A DNA stretch of 15,265 bases from DASUXY01 sp036377675 (GCA_036377675.1 DASUXY010000010.1:1-15265); one strand, 5' to 3'. Positions 6,353 through 14,687 are shown, counted from the stretch's first letter. Numbers and translations: made by a program. Notes: a model not told the origin generated them from the letters alone.

Positions 6353-8158
6353 ATGACGATACAAGAAGAGACAATTGCAGAAATTCGTACAACGAATGAT
6401 ATAGTCGATGTCGTTAGTGAATATGTTCAATTAAAAAAACAAGGAAGAAACTTTTTTGGGCTTTGTCCTTTCCACAATGAAAAAACGCCTTCTTTTTCAG
6501 TAACACAGGAAAAACAAATCTTTCATTGTTTTGGATGCGGTAAAGGTGGCAATGTGATCACGTTCATTATGGAAATGGAAGGATTTAACTTTATAGAAGC
6601 GATTCAGCTTCTAGCGAGACGAAGTGGAATACAGTTACCAAAAAGCTCCCTACAACAAAGAAAATCAAGTTCAGGGGAAAGTCAAAATCTTTTATCCGCC
6701 TATGAATGGTTGACAAAGCTATATCATCATTTATTAAGACATACAAAAGATGGAGAAGAAGGGTATCAGTATATAAAAGATAGGGGACTGACTGATGAAA
6801 CAATAGATATTTTTCAGCTAGGGTTTTCTCCTAATGTCAAAAATTTCACAGCCACGTTTCTTGAGAAAAAAGGATTTCATCGACAACTTCTAGTTAAGTC
6901 TGGAATTTTAACAGAAAAAGATCATCAGGTCATTGATCGTTTTCAAGGAAGGGTTATTTTTCCCATTCGTAATCATTTAGGAAAAACGGTTGGGTTTGGT
7001 GGCCGAATGATTTCAGGAGAGGGACCGAAATACTTGAATAGTTCGGAAAATAGCCTTTTCCATAAAGGAAACTTACTGTACAATTTTGATTTGGCAAGAA
7101 AGTATATTCGAAAGCAAAATGAAGTTGTTTTATTTGAAGGCTATATGGATGTAATCGCTAGTTACCAAGCAGGTGTCAAAAATGTTGTAGCTACGCTAGG
7201 AACCGCTTTAACAATAAAACAAGCGAGAATGCTGCGTCGATATGTAGACACGGTTATCATTTGCTTTGATACGGATCAAGCTGGTATTGAAGGAACATTT
7301 AAAGCAGCTAAAATACTCCGTAAAGCAGGTTGTGAAGTGAAGGTTGCCCAGTTGGAAGATGGTTTAGATCCTGATAGCTATATTGTTAAATACGGGGCAA
7401 ATTCTTTTCAACAAAAAGTAATTGAAGCGAGTGAAACGTTTGTAAGCTTTTATATAAATTATTTAAAAGGGACATTTAATTTAAGCTTAGAAGGCGACCG
7501 TATAAAATATATCGAAAAAGTGACTAAACAACTGGCTACGGTTAAGAGTTCGATTGAAAGGGAATATTATTTAAGAGCTCTTAGTAAACAATACGATGTT
7601 TCAATGGAGACACTGCTTCGTGAAGTTGAGAAATTCCAACAGCAACGAGGTTTGCAAAAGGATAAGAGCTATCAAGGTAGTTATACTAATAACGTAAGAA
7701 AAATTTATCAATCGAAAAAATTACGACCTGCGTACCATAATGCTGAAAGACAACTCATTGCATATATGTTGCAGGATCGGTGGATTACTGATAAAGTGCA
7801 GGAGGAATTAGGGGCATCATTTAATGTTGATGACCATAAGATTATTGCAACACACCTTTATGCTTTTTATGAAGAAGGGCAACCTGCAGATGTAAGTCTA
7901 TTTGTCGAACGGTTAGAAGAAGAGCGGCTGAAGAAATTAGTCACCGAAATAGCAATGATTCCATTAGTTGAAAATATTAGTGAGCAAGAAATAGCTGATT
8001 ACATGCGTGTCATTCAAGCTGAGACAACCGCTGTTCCGAGTATTGAGTCGCTAAAAGAACAGCAAAAAATAGCTGAACAACAGCAAAATCCATTGAAAGC
8101 TGCTGAAATAGCAATGCAAATTATCGAACTTCAAAAGGAGTTAAAGCAATTAAATTGA
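6353..8158 (+). CDS. dnaG: DNA primase
   Basis: DnaG synthesises RNA primers at the replication fork and interacts with the replicative helicase through its C-terminal domain. The 601-residue product has the full architecture. The N-terminal CHC2 zinc-binding domain has ligands C38, H41, C59 and C62. The catalytic core contains a TOPRIM fold with E262 in EGYMD and D306/D308 in DTDQAG, plus DPDSY at 339-343. A C-terminal helical helicase-interaction domain spans roughly 450-601. The ATG start has GGTGAT (6339-6344) eight bases upstream; it complements the extreme 3' end of 16S rRNA but is weaker than its neighbours' sites. sigA follows after 31 bases, forming the classical macromolecular synthesis operon. 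Confidence 0.98.
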   Translation: MTIQEETIAEIRTTNDIVDVVSEYVQLKKQGRNFFGLCPFHNEKTPSFSVTQEKQIFHCFGCGKGGNVITFIMEMEGFNFIEAIQLLARRSGIQLPKSSLQQRKSSSGESQNLLSAYEWLTKLYHHLLRHTKDGEEGYQYIKDRGLTDETIDIFQLGFSPNVKNFTATFLEKKGFHRQLLVKSGILTEKDHQVIDRFQGRVIFPIRNHLGKTVGFGGRMISGEGPKYLNSSENSLFHKGNLLYNFDLARKYIRKQNEVVLFEGYMDVIASYQAGVKNVVATLGTALTIKQARMLRRYVDTVIICFDTDQAGIEGTFKAAKILRKAGCEVKVAQLEDGLDPDSYIVKYGANSFQQKVIEASETFVSFYINYLKGTFNLSLEGDRIKYIEKVTKQLATVKSSIEREYYLRALSKQYDVSMETLLREVEKFQQQRGLQKDKSYQGSYTNNVRKIYQSKKLRPAYHNAERQLIAYMLQDRWITDKVQEELGASFNVDDHKIIATHLYAFYEEGQPADVSLFVERLEEERLKKLVTEIAMIPLVENISEQEIADYMRVIQAETTAVPSIESLKEQQKIAEQQQNPLKAAEIAMQIIELQKELKQLN

Positions 8159-8189
8159 TTGTTTATGTAGTCTGGAAGGAGGGGGACTC

Positions 8190-9311
8190 ATGGCCAAAAA
8201 TAAATCGTCACAAACGAAAGAAAATGAGTATGAATTAACGTTAAATCAAGCAAAAGACGAACTCGTTGAAGCGGGTAAAAAGCAGGGTACATTAGCATAT
8301 GAGGAAATAGCTGATCGCTTATCTCACTATGAGATTGAGTCTGAGCAGATGGATGAATTTTACGAGTACCTAGGGGACCAAGGAATCGAAGTGATAAGTG
8401 AAACAGACGATGACCCAGAGATGAAAGAGATGACGAAAGAAGAATCGAACTCTGGTGATGTAAGTGTTCCACTAGGAATAAAAATCAATGACCCCGTTAG
8501 GATGTATTTAAAAGAAATTGGCAGAGTCGATTTGTTAACGGCTGAGGAAGAAGTTGAATTAGCTAAGCGTATTGAAGCAGGTGATGAAATTGCTAAACGA
8601 CGATTGGCAGAAGCGAACTTGCGACTCGTTGTAAGCATAGCTAAACGTTACGTAGGACGTGGAATGCTATTTCTTGATTTAATTCAAGAAGGTAACATGG
8701 GTTTGATGAAAGCCGTTGAAAAATTTGATCATACGAAAGGATTTAAATTCAGTACGTACGCCACGTGGTGGATTCGCCAAGCGATTACTCGGGCGATTGC
8801 CGACCAGGCTCGTACGATTCGAATCCCTGTTCATATGGTAGAAACGATTAACAAACTCATCCGTGTACAGCGTCAACTCTTACAAGATCTCGGTCGTGAA
8901 CCAACACCGGAAGAAATTGGTGAGGAAATGGATCTTACTCCGGAACGAGTTCGGGAGATTTTGAAAATTGCTCAAGAGCCGGTCTCACTAGAGACGCCAA
9001 TTGGTGAAGAAGATGATTCACATTTAGGTGATTTTATCGAAGATCAAGAAGCAGTTTCACCATCAGAACATGCTGCATATGAACTTTTAAAAGAGCAACT
9101 GGAAGATGTTCTTGATACGCTTACAGATCGAGAAGAAAATGTTTTACGATTACGCTTTGGCCTTGATGATGGTCGAACTCGCACACTTGAAGAAGTCGGT
9201 AAGGTCTTCGGTGTAACGAGAGAACGAATTCGTCAAATCGAAGCAAAAGCTCTGCGTAAGTTAAGACATCCAAGTCGTAGTAAACAATTGAAAGACTTCT
9301 TAGAGGAATAG
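8190..9311 (+). CDS. sigA: RNA polymerase primary sigma factor SigA (RpoD)
   Basis: The housekeeping sigma factor directs RNA polymerase to TTGACA/TATAAT promoters such as the one seen before glyQS. The 373-residue protein is the usual Bacillus length. Visible regions are 1.1-like (about 10-75), 1.2 (DPVRMYLKEIG, 101-111), 2 (ANLRLVVSIAKRYVGRGMLFLDLIQEG at 142-168, then FSTYATWWIRQAITRAI at 187-203, the -10 recognition and melting part), 3 (IPVHMVETINKL to about 280) and 4 (TDREENVLRLRFGL and the HTH GVTRERIRQIEAKALRKLR, 341-359, for -35 recognition). The strong AAGGAGG (8176-8182) lies seven bases before ATG, contrasting with the weak dnaG site, so SigA is probably made in excess over primase. 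Confidence 0.99.
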   Translation: MAKNKSSQTKENEYELTLNQAKDELVEAGKKQGTLAYEEIADRLSHYEIESEQMDEFYEYLGDQGIEVISETDDDPEMKEMTKEESNSGDVSVPLGIKINDPVRMYLKEIGRVDLLTAEEEVELAKRIEAGDEIAKRRLAEANLRLVVSIAKRYVGRGMLFLDLIQEGNMGLMKAVEKFDHTKGFKFSTYATWWIRQAITRAIADQARTIRIPVHMVETINKLIRVQRQLLQDLGREPTPEEIGEEMDLTPERVREILKIAQEPVSLETPIGEEDDSHLGDFIEDQEAVSPSEHAAYELLKEQLEDVLDTLTDREENVLRLRFGLDDGRTRTLEEVGKVFGVTRERIRQIEAKALRKLRHPSRSKQLKDFLEE

Positions 9312-9376
9312 TGCTCGGCTTACACAATGAACGAGCATGTAGTTATAAGATGCCTTCAACAAACAATAGTACAGGG

Positions 9377-9414
9377 ACAAGCTAGATTGGAATCAATTAA
9401 CTCCTTGTGCTTTT
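9377..9414 (+). terminator. Possible imperfect terminator after sigA
   Basis: ACAAG (9377-9381) pairs with CTTGT (9404-9408), and inside it ATTG (9386-9389) pairs with CAAT (9394-9397) around a GAAT tetraloop. TTTT follows at 9411-9414. Internal mismatches make this weak, but no better candidate lies nearer the sigA stop. Confidence 0.35.
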
Positions 9415-9594
9415 GTTCTGTTGTACGGTTTACATTTGTTTAATCTATCGTTGCATGCCCCGATGAAAACGACGGCGTGACGTGCGTGTCACTATAAACG
9501 CTCTTGTTTGGAAGTGAATGCTTACCGATTGACAGATGACAATCGTGAAGAACAAAAGAATATGGTAACTTCGCCTCACTTTATATACGAATAG

Positions 9595-10026
9595 AGAGGG
9601 TACTTAAAAAAACAGTTGTCAAATGACAAGCCTAACGACGTAAAAGTAATCACCTCGTCTGGCATTGGTCATCGTCTTGGTACCGTTTTCATTAATTACT
9701 CTTTATTTTACCGAAAGTCATCCGATTTTGCAAATCGGTATGTGTGACTTTTTAATCGATTCGATATCGGTTATGCTTCGTTTTCAAAAGCGATACCCAA
9801 ACCCACTGCCCATGCCGTTGATTGCGTGATGGTATTAGCAGCGAATGTAGTTGTCAATATGTTGGCGATGAATAACTGATGGCAAGTGATTGTACTTGTT
9901 AATTTTATAGTAGGGATTATGATTAGAAAGAAAACGTACTTAAATATTTATAAATCAGTGGTTCAAGCGGTGTTACTTTTACGATTGTATATACGTTTTG
10001 TAACCTTTTTTACCTTTATCCTTTAA
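9595..10026 (+). pseudogene. Possible decayed reading frame between sigA and cccA
   Basis: In the frame beginning at 9595, 143 sense codons are interrupted only by TGA at 9745 and 9877 before TAA at 10024. The next frame along carries about seven stops in roughly the first 100 codons. The translation between the two stops includes PTAHAVDCVMVLAANVVV, which looks protein-like and hydrophobic, and the last part is also hydrophobic. I do not recognise the family. No start codon with a ribosome binding site is evident. A rival explanation is chance: part of the minus strand (about 9774-9943) is also open. This is a suggestion, not an established pseudogene. Confidence 0.25.
9714..9753 (+). terminator. 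Terminator-like hairpin in the sigA-cccA gap
   Basis: CCGATTT (9722-9728) pairs perfectly with AAATCGG (9732-9738) around TGC. Outside an asymmetric internal loop, AAAGTCA (9714-9720) pairs with TGACTTT (9745-9751), continuing into a T-run to 9753. The shape and T-tract suit an intrinsic terminator, but no intact gene ends here. It may serve long sigA transcripts or be the relic of a lost gene. Confidence 0.45.
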
Positions 10027-10050
10027 ACTCAAGCGAAAATCAAGTAAAAT
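10022..10050 (+). promoter_or_regulatory. Candidate cccA promoter
   Basis: TTTAAA (10022-10027) and TAAAAT (10045-10050) are separated by 17 bases and lie about 50 bases before the cccA start codon. Both hexamers are degenerate. A promoter is expected here, because nearly 800 bases separate cccA from sigA. Confidence 0.4.
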
Positions 10051-10102
10051 AAGTATAGTTTGGTTAAAAACGAATATGGGAGTACATAAGGAGGAAAATA
10101 CA

Positions 10103-10477
10103 ATGAGTAGAAAACCATTAACCGTATATGGACTTATTGCTGGTTTAGGTATTGCTGCAGTCATTCTTATCTCATTCCTTGGTGCAAACCAACGTGAAGA
10201 GATTTTATTGGCTGAAGAAGGCGAACAAGTAGAAGATCAGCAAGAAGGAGAAACAGCTGGTGATCCGGAAGATGTGTATTCATCAAACTGTGCAGCATGT
10301 CACGGTGCTGAATTATCAGGTGGAAGTGCCCCAGATTTAACGCAAATTGGGAGTAAAATGTCAGCAGATGAAATTAAAGATATTATATTAAATGGTACGG
10401 ATGGTGGAATGCCACCGGTTAATCTTCCGGATACAGAGGCTGAAGAGTTAGCTCAATGGCTGGAAGAGAAAAAGTAA
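10103..10477 (+). CDS. cccA: Membrane-anchored cytochrome c-550
   Basis: A small c-type cytochrome carrying electrons on the outer face of the membrane in the respiratory chain. The ATG at 10103 is chosen over the one at 10076, because AAGGAGG (10088-10094) lies eight bases before it. The 124-residue protein has a short basic N-terminus, one uncleaved membrane anchor (about 8-28), an acidic linker (32-57) and a haem domain. Haem c would attach at CAACH (63-67), H67 is one axial ligand, and M103 in GGMPP is the likely second. Length and layout match B. subtilis CccA. The strongly acidic linker and domain suit an extracytoplasmic protein, and could fit a halo- or alkaliphilic habit, though that is only inference. 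It is transcribed alone, given the strong terminator after it. Confidence 0.93.
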   Translation: MSRKPLTVYGLIAGLGIAAVILISFLGANQREEILLAEEGEQVEDQQEGETAGDPEDVYSSNCAACHGAELSGGSAPDLTQIGSKMSADEIKDIILNGTDGGMPPVNLPDTEAEELAQWLEEKK

Positions 10478-10496
10478 TTATATAAAACAATTTACA

Positions 10497-10536
10497 AAAA
10501 GAAAAGCTTTCTGCGAAAACAGAAAGCTTTTCTTTT
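10497..10536 (+). terminator. Intrinsic terminator after cccA
   Basis: A perfect 17-base-pair stem joins 10497-10513 with 10520-10536 around CGAAAA. The right arm itself ends in TTTTCTTTT, so the stem and U-tract overlap. It begins 19 bases after the cccA stop and could work in both directions. Confidence 0.92.
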
Positions 10537-10560
10537 CGGATGAATGATAAGGGGTAAGGA

Positions 10561-11271
10561 ATGAATCAAACAAAAATCAAACTTTCAAAACGGTTGAATA
10601 CAGTAGCTTCTTTTTTGCCAAAAGGGACGATTTTTGCTGATATAGGATCAGATCATGGATATTTGCCTTGTTACGTCTGCTTACATGATCCAACGGCTCG
10701 GGCAATTGCCGGAGAAGTAAATAAAGGCCCGTATCAACGTGCGGTAAAAACCGTTCGATCTTTTCAATTAGAAAAACGAATTGATGTCCGCTTAGGAAAC
10801 GGTTTAGCGATTCTTCAACCTGGTGAGGTGAGTGAAGTTGTCATTGCTGGGATGGGTGGACCTTTAATACGAACGATTTTAGAAGATGGAGAAGATCAGC
10901 TTTTACATGTTGAGCGAATCATCACCCAGCCAAATGTCGATGCAAGAGGTGTTCGGCATTGGTTGACACGCAACGGGTACTTCATTACGCAAGAGACGAT
11001 TGTTGAGGAAAATGGCCATTATTACGAAATTATTGTAGCAGACAAACAAGCAGACAAACAGCAGTTCAAGTTGTCTGAAAAAAAATTGTTGTTCGGTCCT
11101 AAACTATTAGAAAGAAAAGGAAATGATTTTAGACGAAAGTGGCGTCATCAATATAAAAAGCATTGTCGTGTCGTTGAGCAAATGAAACGAGCGCGATCAA
11201 TGCCAAAAGAAAAAATAGATCAGTTAAAAACTGAAATGGAATGGATTAGGGAGGTTTTAGGAGATGTCTAA
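10561..11271 (+). CDS. trmK: tRNA (adenine(22)-N1)-methyltransferase TrmK
   Basis: TrmK uses S-adenosylmethionine to methylate N1 of A22 in the D-arm of bacterial tRNAs. The 236-residue product has a Rossmann methyltransferase domain: the SAM-binding loop ADIGSDHGYLP (26-36), an acidic position after strand 2 (GEVNKGP, 51-57), AGMGG at 96-100, and TQPN at 122-125 where many methyltransferases have NPPY. The C-terminal part (about 165-236) is helical and basic, as expected for the tRNA-binding coiled-coil of this family. The ATG has an AAGGGGT site (10549-10555) just upstream. Its last eight bases overlap yqfO, indicating translational coupling. It is the first gene after the cccA terminator; I saw no clear promoter in the short gap. 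Confidence 0.93.
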   Translation: MNQTKIKLSKRLNTVASFLPKGTIFADIGSDHGYLPCYVCLHDPTARAIAGEVNKGPYQRAVKTVRSFQLEKRIDVRLGNGLAILQPGEVSEVVIAGMGGPLIRTILEDGEDQLLHVERIITQPNVDARGVRHWLTRNGYFITQETIVEENGHYYEIIVADKQADKQQFKLSEKKLLFGPKLLERKGNDFRRKWRHQYKKHCRVVEQMKRARSMPKEKIDQLKTEMEWIREVLGDV

Positions 11272-12376
11272 TTTAACGCATGCAGCTGTTTTTGAACAGC
11301 TAGAGAAGTGGGCTCCGCTCTATTTAGCCTATGATTGGGATAATGTTGGTTTACAAATCGGCTCGTTCCATCACCCTGTTAAGAAGATTATGATTACACT
11401 TGACGTTGTTGAAGACGTTGTTGAAGAAGCGATTGAGCGGGAGGTCAACTTAATTATTGCACATCATCCACTGTTCTTTAAACCTGTTCACCAATTAAAT
11501 CTAGATGAACCAAAAGGGCGGCTTGTGCAAAAGTTAATGAAACATAATATTACCGTTTACGCAGCTCATACAAACCTTGATGTTGCAGTTGGTGGGGTAA
11601 ATGATCTGTTGTGCGATGCACTAGGTATATTAGAGCGCGATGTATTCATTGATACGTATACAGAAAAACTTTATAAAATAGCTGTCTTTGTTCCTGTATC
11701 CCATATGAACGAAGTATTAGATGCTTTAAGTGATGCAGGAGCAGGTCATATCGGAAATTACAGCCATTGTACGTTTCAAACAGATGGCCGAGGGACTTTT
11801 AAACCGCTTGAAGGAACGAATCCGTTTATTGGAACAACAAATAAATTAGAGAAAGTGGAAGAAGTAAAGATCGAAACAATCATTTCAGAAGCGAAGTTAA
11901 CGGGTGCCAAAAAGGCGATAATTCAAGCACATCCTTATGAAGAAGTAGCTTATGATATTTATCCGTTACGAAATAAAGGTAAAACATATGGAATCGGAAG
12001 AATTGGCATGCTTCCGGAAAAGATGACGTTACAAGCGTTGGGCGAGCATGTGAAAGTGGCATATGGCGTACCAACAATTCGGGTAACTGGGGATCTTAAT
12101 CGCCCCGTTCAGAAAGTTGCCATTCTTGGTGGAAGTGGAGAAAAATATATCGAATCGGCACAAGCACGAGGAGCAGACGTTTATATTACAGGTGATATAA
12201 CCTATCACCAAGCTCTAGATGCACAAGAGATGGGGATGTCAATTATTGACCCTGGACATCATATTGAACAAATTATGAAGGAAAGCACAAAAAAATATCT
12301 TGAATCTGCTTTAGCCGATGATTCAGTAGAAATAGTAACATCCGCTATTCAGACGGAACCTTTTACGTTTATTTAA
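11264..12376 (+). CDS. yqfO: Nif3-like dinuclear metal protein YqfO
   Basis: YqfO belongs to the NIF3 / 'GTP cyclohydrolase 1 type 2 homolog' family, whose physiological role is unsettled. The 370 residues form the two NIF3 halves (about 1-125 and 245-370) around an inserted PII/CutA-like domain (about 130-240), which marks the long Bacillus form. Likely metal ligands are H67 and H68 in AHHPLFF, the H102/D106 region in AHTNLDVA, and H332 or H333 with E335 in PGHHIE. The start overlaps the trmK end by eight bases, with AGGGAGG at 11248-11254 inside trmK. In B. subtilis ispH follows; here cshB follows after 74 bases instead. Family assignment is firm; I do not assign a reaction. Confidence 0.93.
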   Translation: MSNLTHAAVFEQLEKWAPLYLAYDWDNVGLQIGSFHHPVKKIMITLDVVEDVVEEAIEREVNLIIAHHPLFFKPVHQLNLDEPKGRLVQKLMKHNITVYAAHTNLDVAVGGVNDLLCDALGILERDVFIDTYTEKLYKIAVFVPVSHMNEVLDALSDAGAGHIGNYSHCTFQTDGRGTFKPLEGTNPFIGTTNKLEKVEEVKIETIISEAKLTGAKKAIIQAHPYEEVAYDIYPLRNKGKTYGIGRIGMLPEKMTLQALGEHVKVAYGVPTIRVTGDLNRPVQKVAILGGSGEKYIESAQARGADVYITGDITYHQALDAQEMGMSIIDPGHHIEQIMKESTKKYLESALADDSVEIVTSAIQTEPFTFI

Positions 12377-12392
12377 AACGTGTTCATATCAT

Positions 12393-12425
12393 TGCATGTA
12401 CTTGATGAAAAATATTGTACATGTA
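12393..12425 (+). repeat. Inverted repeat before cshB
   Basis: CATGTAC (12395-12401) and GTACATG (12417-12423) are exact reverse complements with a 15-base AT-rich spacer. In RNA one wobble and one more pair extend the stem to nine pairs. GTACATGTAC (12417-12426) is itself a palindrome. No U-tract follows, so it is not a terminator. It lies just ahead of the cshB ribosome binding site AAAGGGTGA (12436-12444). Confidence 0.55.
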
Positions 12426-12450
12426 CTCCATACAGAAAGGGTGACATACG

Positions 12451-13767
12451 ATGGCTAAAAACCAATTTAAACAATTTTCCTTTCGTCCAGTTTTGGATGA
12501 TGTCATTCAACAGCTTCATTTTAAAACGCCTACTGAAATTCAACGACAGGCCATTCCAGCAATTTTAAAAGGAAAAAGTATGATTGGCCAATCACAGACA
12601 GGTTCAGGGAAAACGCATGCTTATCTTTTACCTTTATTTCATGAAATTCATGAAAAAAAACAGGAGGTTCAGTTCGTAATTACCGCACCTACAAGAGAAC
12701 TTGCGATGCAAATTCATGATAAAATAAAGGAAATTGTTCAGTATGCGGACAAAGAACATGAATGGCGATCTCAACTTCTAGTCGGTGGCACGGATAAAAA
12801 AAGAGCTATACAAAAGTTACGAACACCTCCACAAATCATCGTCGGAACGCCTGGAAGAATTTTAGATGTCGTAAATGACAACGCGCTATCGATTTATTCA
12901 GCGACACATTTTGTTATTGACGAAGCTGATTTAATGCTTGATATGGGATTTATTGAGGAAATTGATCAGCTATTAGTTCGCGCAAAGCAAGAGATTCAAT
13001 TACTCGTTTTTTCCGCGACGATTCCAAAACGGCTCGAGCACTTTATGAAAAAGTATTTAAAAAATCCAGTCTATTTGCAAGTAGGCAACAATCATCTTTT
13101 ACCAGAAACAATCGAACATCGTCTGATTCACTTAAAACACCGCCAACGCTCAGATCTCATTATCGAGCTTTCGAAAGTCTTTCAGCCGTACATGGCCATT
13201 ATTTTTGTCAATGGGAAAGATGAAGCCGATCAACTGGAAGAAACGTTGCATCAACATGGATTAAAGGTTGGTCTATTACACGGTGGTTTAACACCACGTG
13301 AACGAAAACGTGTATTAAAAGATGTTGAAAATCTCCGTTATCAATATGTAGTTGCAACGGATTTGGCATCTCGTGGAATCGATATTAAAGGGGTTAGTCA
13401 TGTCATCAATGCTGAACTCCCTAAAGAAGAAGATTTTTATGTTCACCGTGTCGGAAGAACGGCACGCGCTGGTATGGAAGGAATGGCCATTAGCTTTTAT
13501 ACAGAAGAAGACTTGCCATTGATTAAAAAACTTGAACAACGCGGCATATCCTTTACGTATGTAGATGTGAAAAATGGACAATGGACATCGGCCAAATCAT
13601 GGAATCGACGCCGTCAGCGTCAAAATATTCGGACTCAATTAGAAAAAGAGGCGTGGAAACGAGTTAAAAAACCGAAAAAAGTAAAACCTGGATATAAGAA
13701 AAAAATGAAACGACAACAAGAAAAAATAAAGCAAAAACTTATGAAGAAAAAACATTATAAAAAATAA
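12451..13767 (+). CDS. cshB: DEAD-box RNA helicase CshB
   Basis: An ATP-dependent RNA helicase; in Bacillus CshB acts in ribosome biogenesis and mRNA remodelling and is linked to growth at low temperature. Its 438 residues carry the motifs in order: the Q-motif region (FKTPTEIQRQAIP, 24-36), motif I SQTGSGKT (48-55), PTREL (80-84), GTPGR (132-136), DEAD (157-160), SAT (188-190), HGGL (277-280), TDLASRGID (303-311) and HRVGRTARAG (332-341). The C-terminal tail from about 383 is very rich in lysine and arginine, suiting nonspecific RNA binding and CshB more than CshA, which has a longer tail. The start is ATG with AAAGGGTGA six bases upstream. nfo follows after 26 bases and is probably co-transcribed. 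Confidence 0.95.
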   Translation: MAKNQFKQFSFRPVLDDVIQQLHFKTPTEIQRQAIPAILKGKSMIGQSQTGSGKTHAYLLPLFHEIHEKKQEVQFVITAPTRELAMQIHDKIKEIVQYADKEHEWRSQLLVGGTDKKRAIQKLRTPPQIIVGTPGRILDVVNDNALSIYSATHFVIDEADLMLDMGFIEEIDQLLVRAKQEIQLLVFSATIPKRLEHFMKKYLKNPVYLQVGNNHLLPETIEHRLIHLKHRQRSDLIIELSKVFQPYMAIIFVNGKDEADQLEETLHQHGLKVGLLHGGLTPRERKRVLKDVENLRYQYVVATDLASRGIDIKGVSHVINAELPKEEDFYVHRVGRTARAGMEGMAISFYTEEDLPLIKKLEQRGISFTYVDVKNGQWTSAKSWNRRRQRQNIRTQLEKEAWKRVKKPKKVKPGYKKKMKRQQEKIKQKLMKKKHYKK

Positions 13768-13793
13768 CGATCTTGTATGGGAGAGTGGAAGTA

Positions 13794-14687
13794 TTGTTAC
13801 ACATAGGTTCGCATGTTTCCATGAAAGGTAAAAAGATGCTGCTCGGTGCTAGTGAGGAAGCAGCATCATATGGTGCAAATACATTTATGATTTATACAGG
13901 AGCTCCTCAAAACACACGTAGAAGACCTCTTGAGGAATTGAATATTGAATCCGGTCAAAAACATATGGATGAACACGGTATATCGAATATTATCGTTCAT
14001 GCTCCATATATCATTAATATTGCTAACACAAAAAAACAAGCAACATTTGAATTAGGCGTGAGATTTTTAAGAAGCGAAATCGATCGGACAGCTGCGATCG
14101 GAGCGAAGCAAATTGTTTTACATCCAGGAGCTCATGTCGGGGCTGGTGCTGATCAAGGCATTAAAAGAATTGTAGAAGGTTTGAATGAAGTGTTAGAAGA
14201 AAAGAGAGATGTTCAAATCGCGTTAGAAACGATGGCCGGTAAAGGAACGGAAATCGGAAAAAGTTTTGATGAATTAGCGAAAATTATTGATGGTGTAACA
14301 CATAATGAACGGTTATCAGTTTGTTTAGATACGTGTCATATTCACGATGCAGGTTATAATGTCATCGATGATTTTGACGGCGTTTTAAATGAATTCGATA
14401 AGATTATTGGTGTAGATCGAATTAAAGTTGTCCATGTCAATGATAGTAAGAATGAACGTGGAGCAGCAAAAGACCGTCATGAAAACATCGGTTTCGGATA
14501 TATCGGTTTTGATGCTCTTCATTATGTAGTTCATCACCCGCAACTAACTCATTTACCTAAAATATTAGAGACGCCTTATGTTGGGGAAGATAAGAAAAAC
14601 AAAAAGCCTCCATATCAGTTTGAAATAAATATGCTTAAAGATGGAAGTTTTAAGCAAGATTTAAAAGAAGAAATTATGAACCAATAA
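13794..14687 (+). CDS. nfo: Endonuclease IV (AP endonuclease)
   Basis: A class II AP endonuclease that cuts 5' to abasic sites in base excision repair, using three metal ions in a TIM barrel. With the TTG at 13794 the protein is 297 residues, the usual family length, and begins MLHIGSHVSM. The upstream ATG at 13773 would add a seven-residue extension without family support, and GGGAG (13779-13783) lies suitably before the TTG. All nine metal ligands are visible: H69, H110, E145, D179, H182, H214, D227, H229 and E259. Further typical stretches are LHPGAHVGAG (109-118), ALETMAGKG (143-151) and DRHENIGFG (227-235). It probably shares a transcript with cshB. Confidence 0.95.
   Translation: MLHIGSHVSMKGKKMLLGASEEAASYGANTFMIYTGAPQNTRRRPLEELNIESGQKHMDEHGISNIIVHAPYIINIANTKKQATFELGVRFLRSEIDRTAAIGAKQIVLHPGAHVGAGADQGIKRIVEGLNEVLEEKRDVQIALETMAGKGTEIGKSFDELAKIIDGVTHNERLSVCLDTCHIHDAGYNVIDDFDGVLNEFDKIIGVDRIKVVHVNDSKNERGAAKDRHENIGFGYIGFDALHYVVHHPQLTHLPKILETPYVGEDKKNKKPPYQFEINMLKDGSFKQDLKEEIMNQ

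Noticed and set aside
9311..9338. TGCTCG/CGAGCA inverted repeat at the sigA stop
   Set aside because: Only six Watson-Crick pairs with no following T-run, so it is not supported as the sigA terminator.
9979..10164. Minus-strand frame across the cccA start
   Set aside because: It is antisense to the cccA promoter region and signal anchor; the hydrophobic translation is a mirror of AT-rich coding sequence.
12380..12568. 62-codon plus-strand frame overlapping the cshB start
   Set aside because: It is out of frame with cshB, shares its DNA, and its product resembles nothing. cshB has the proper ribosome site and motifs.
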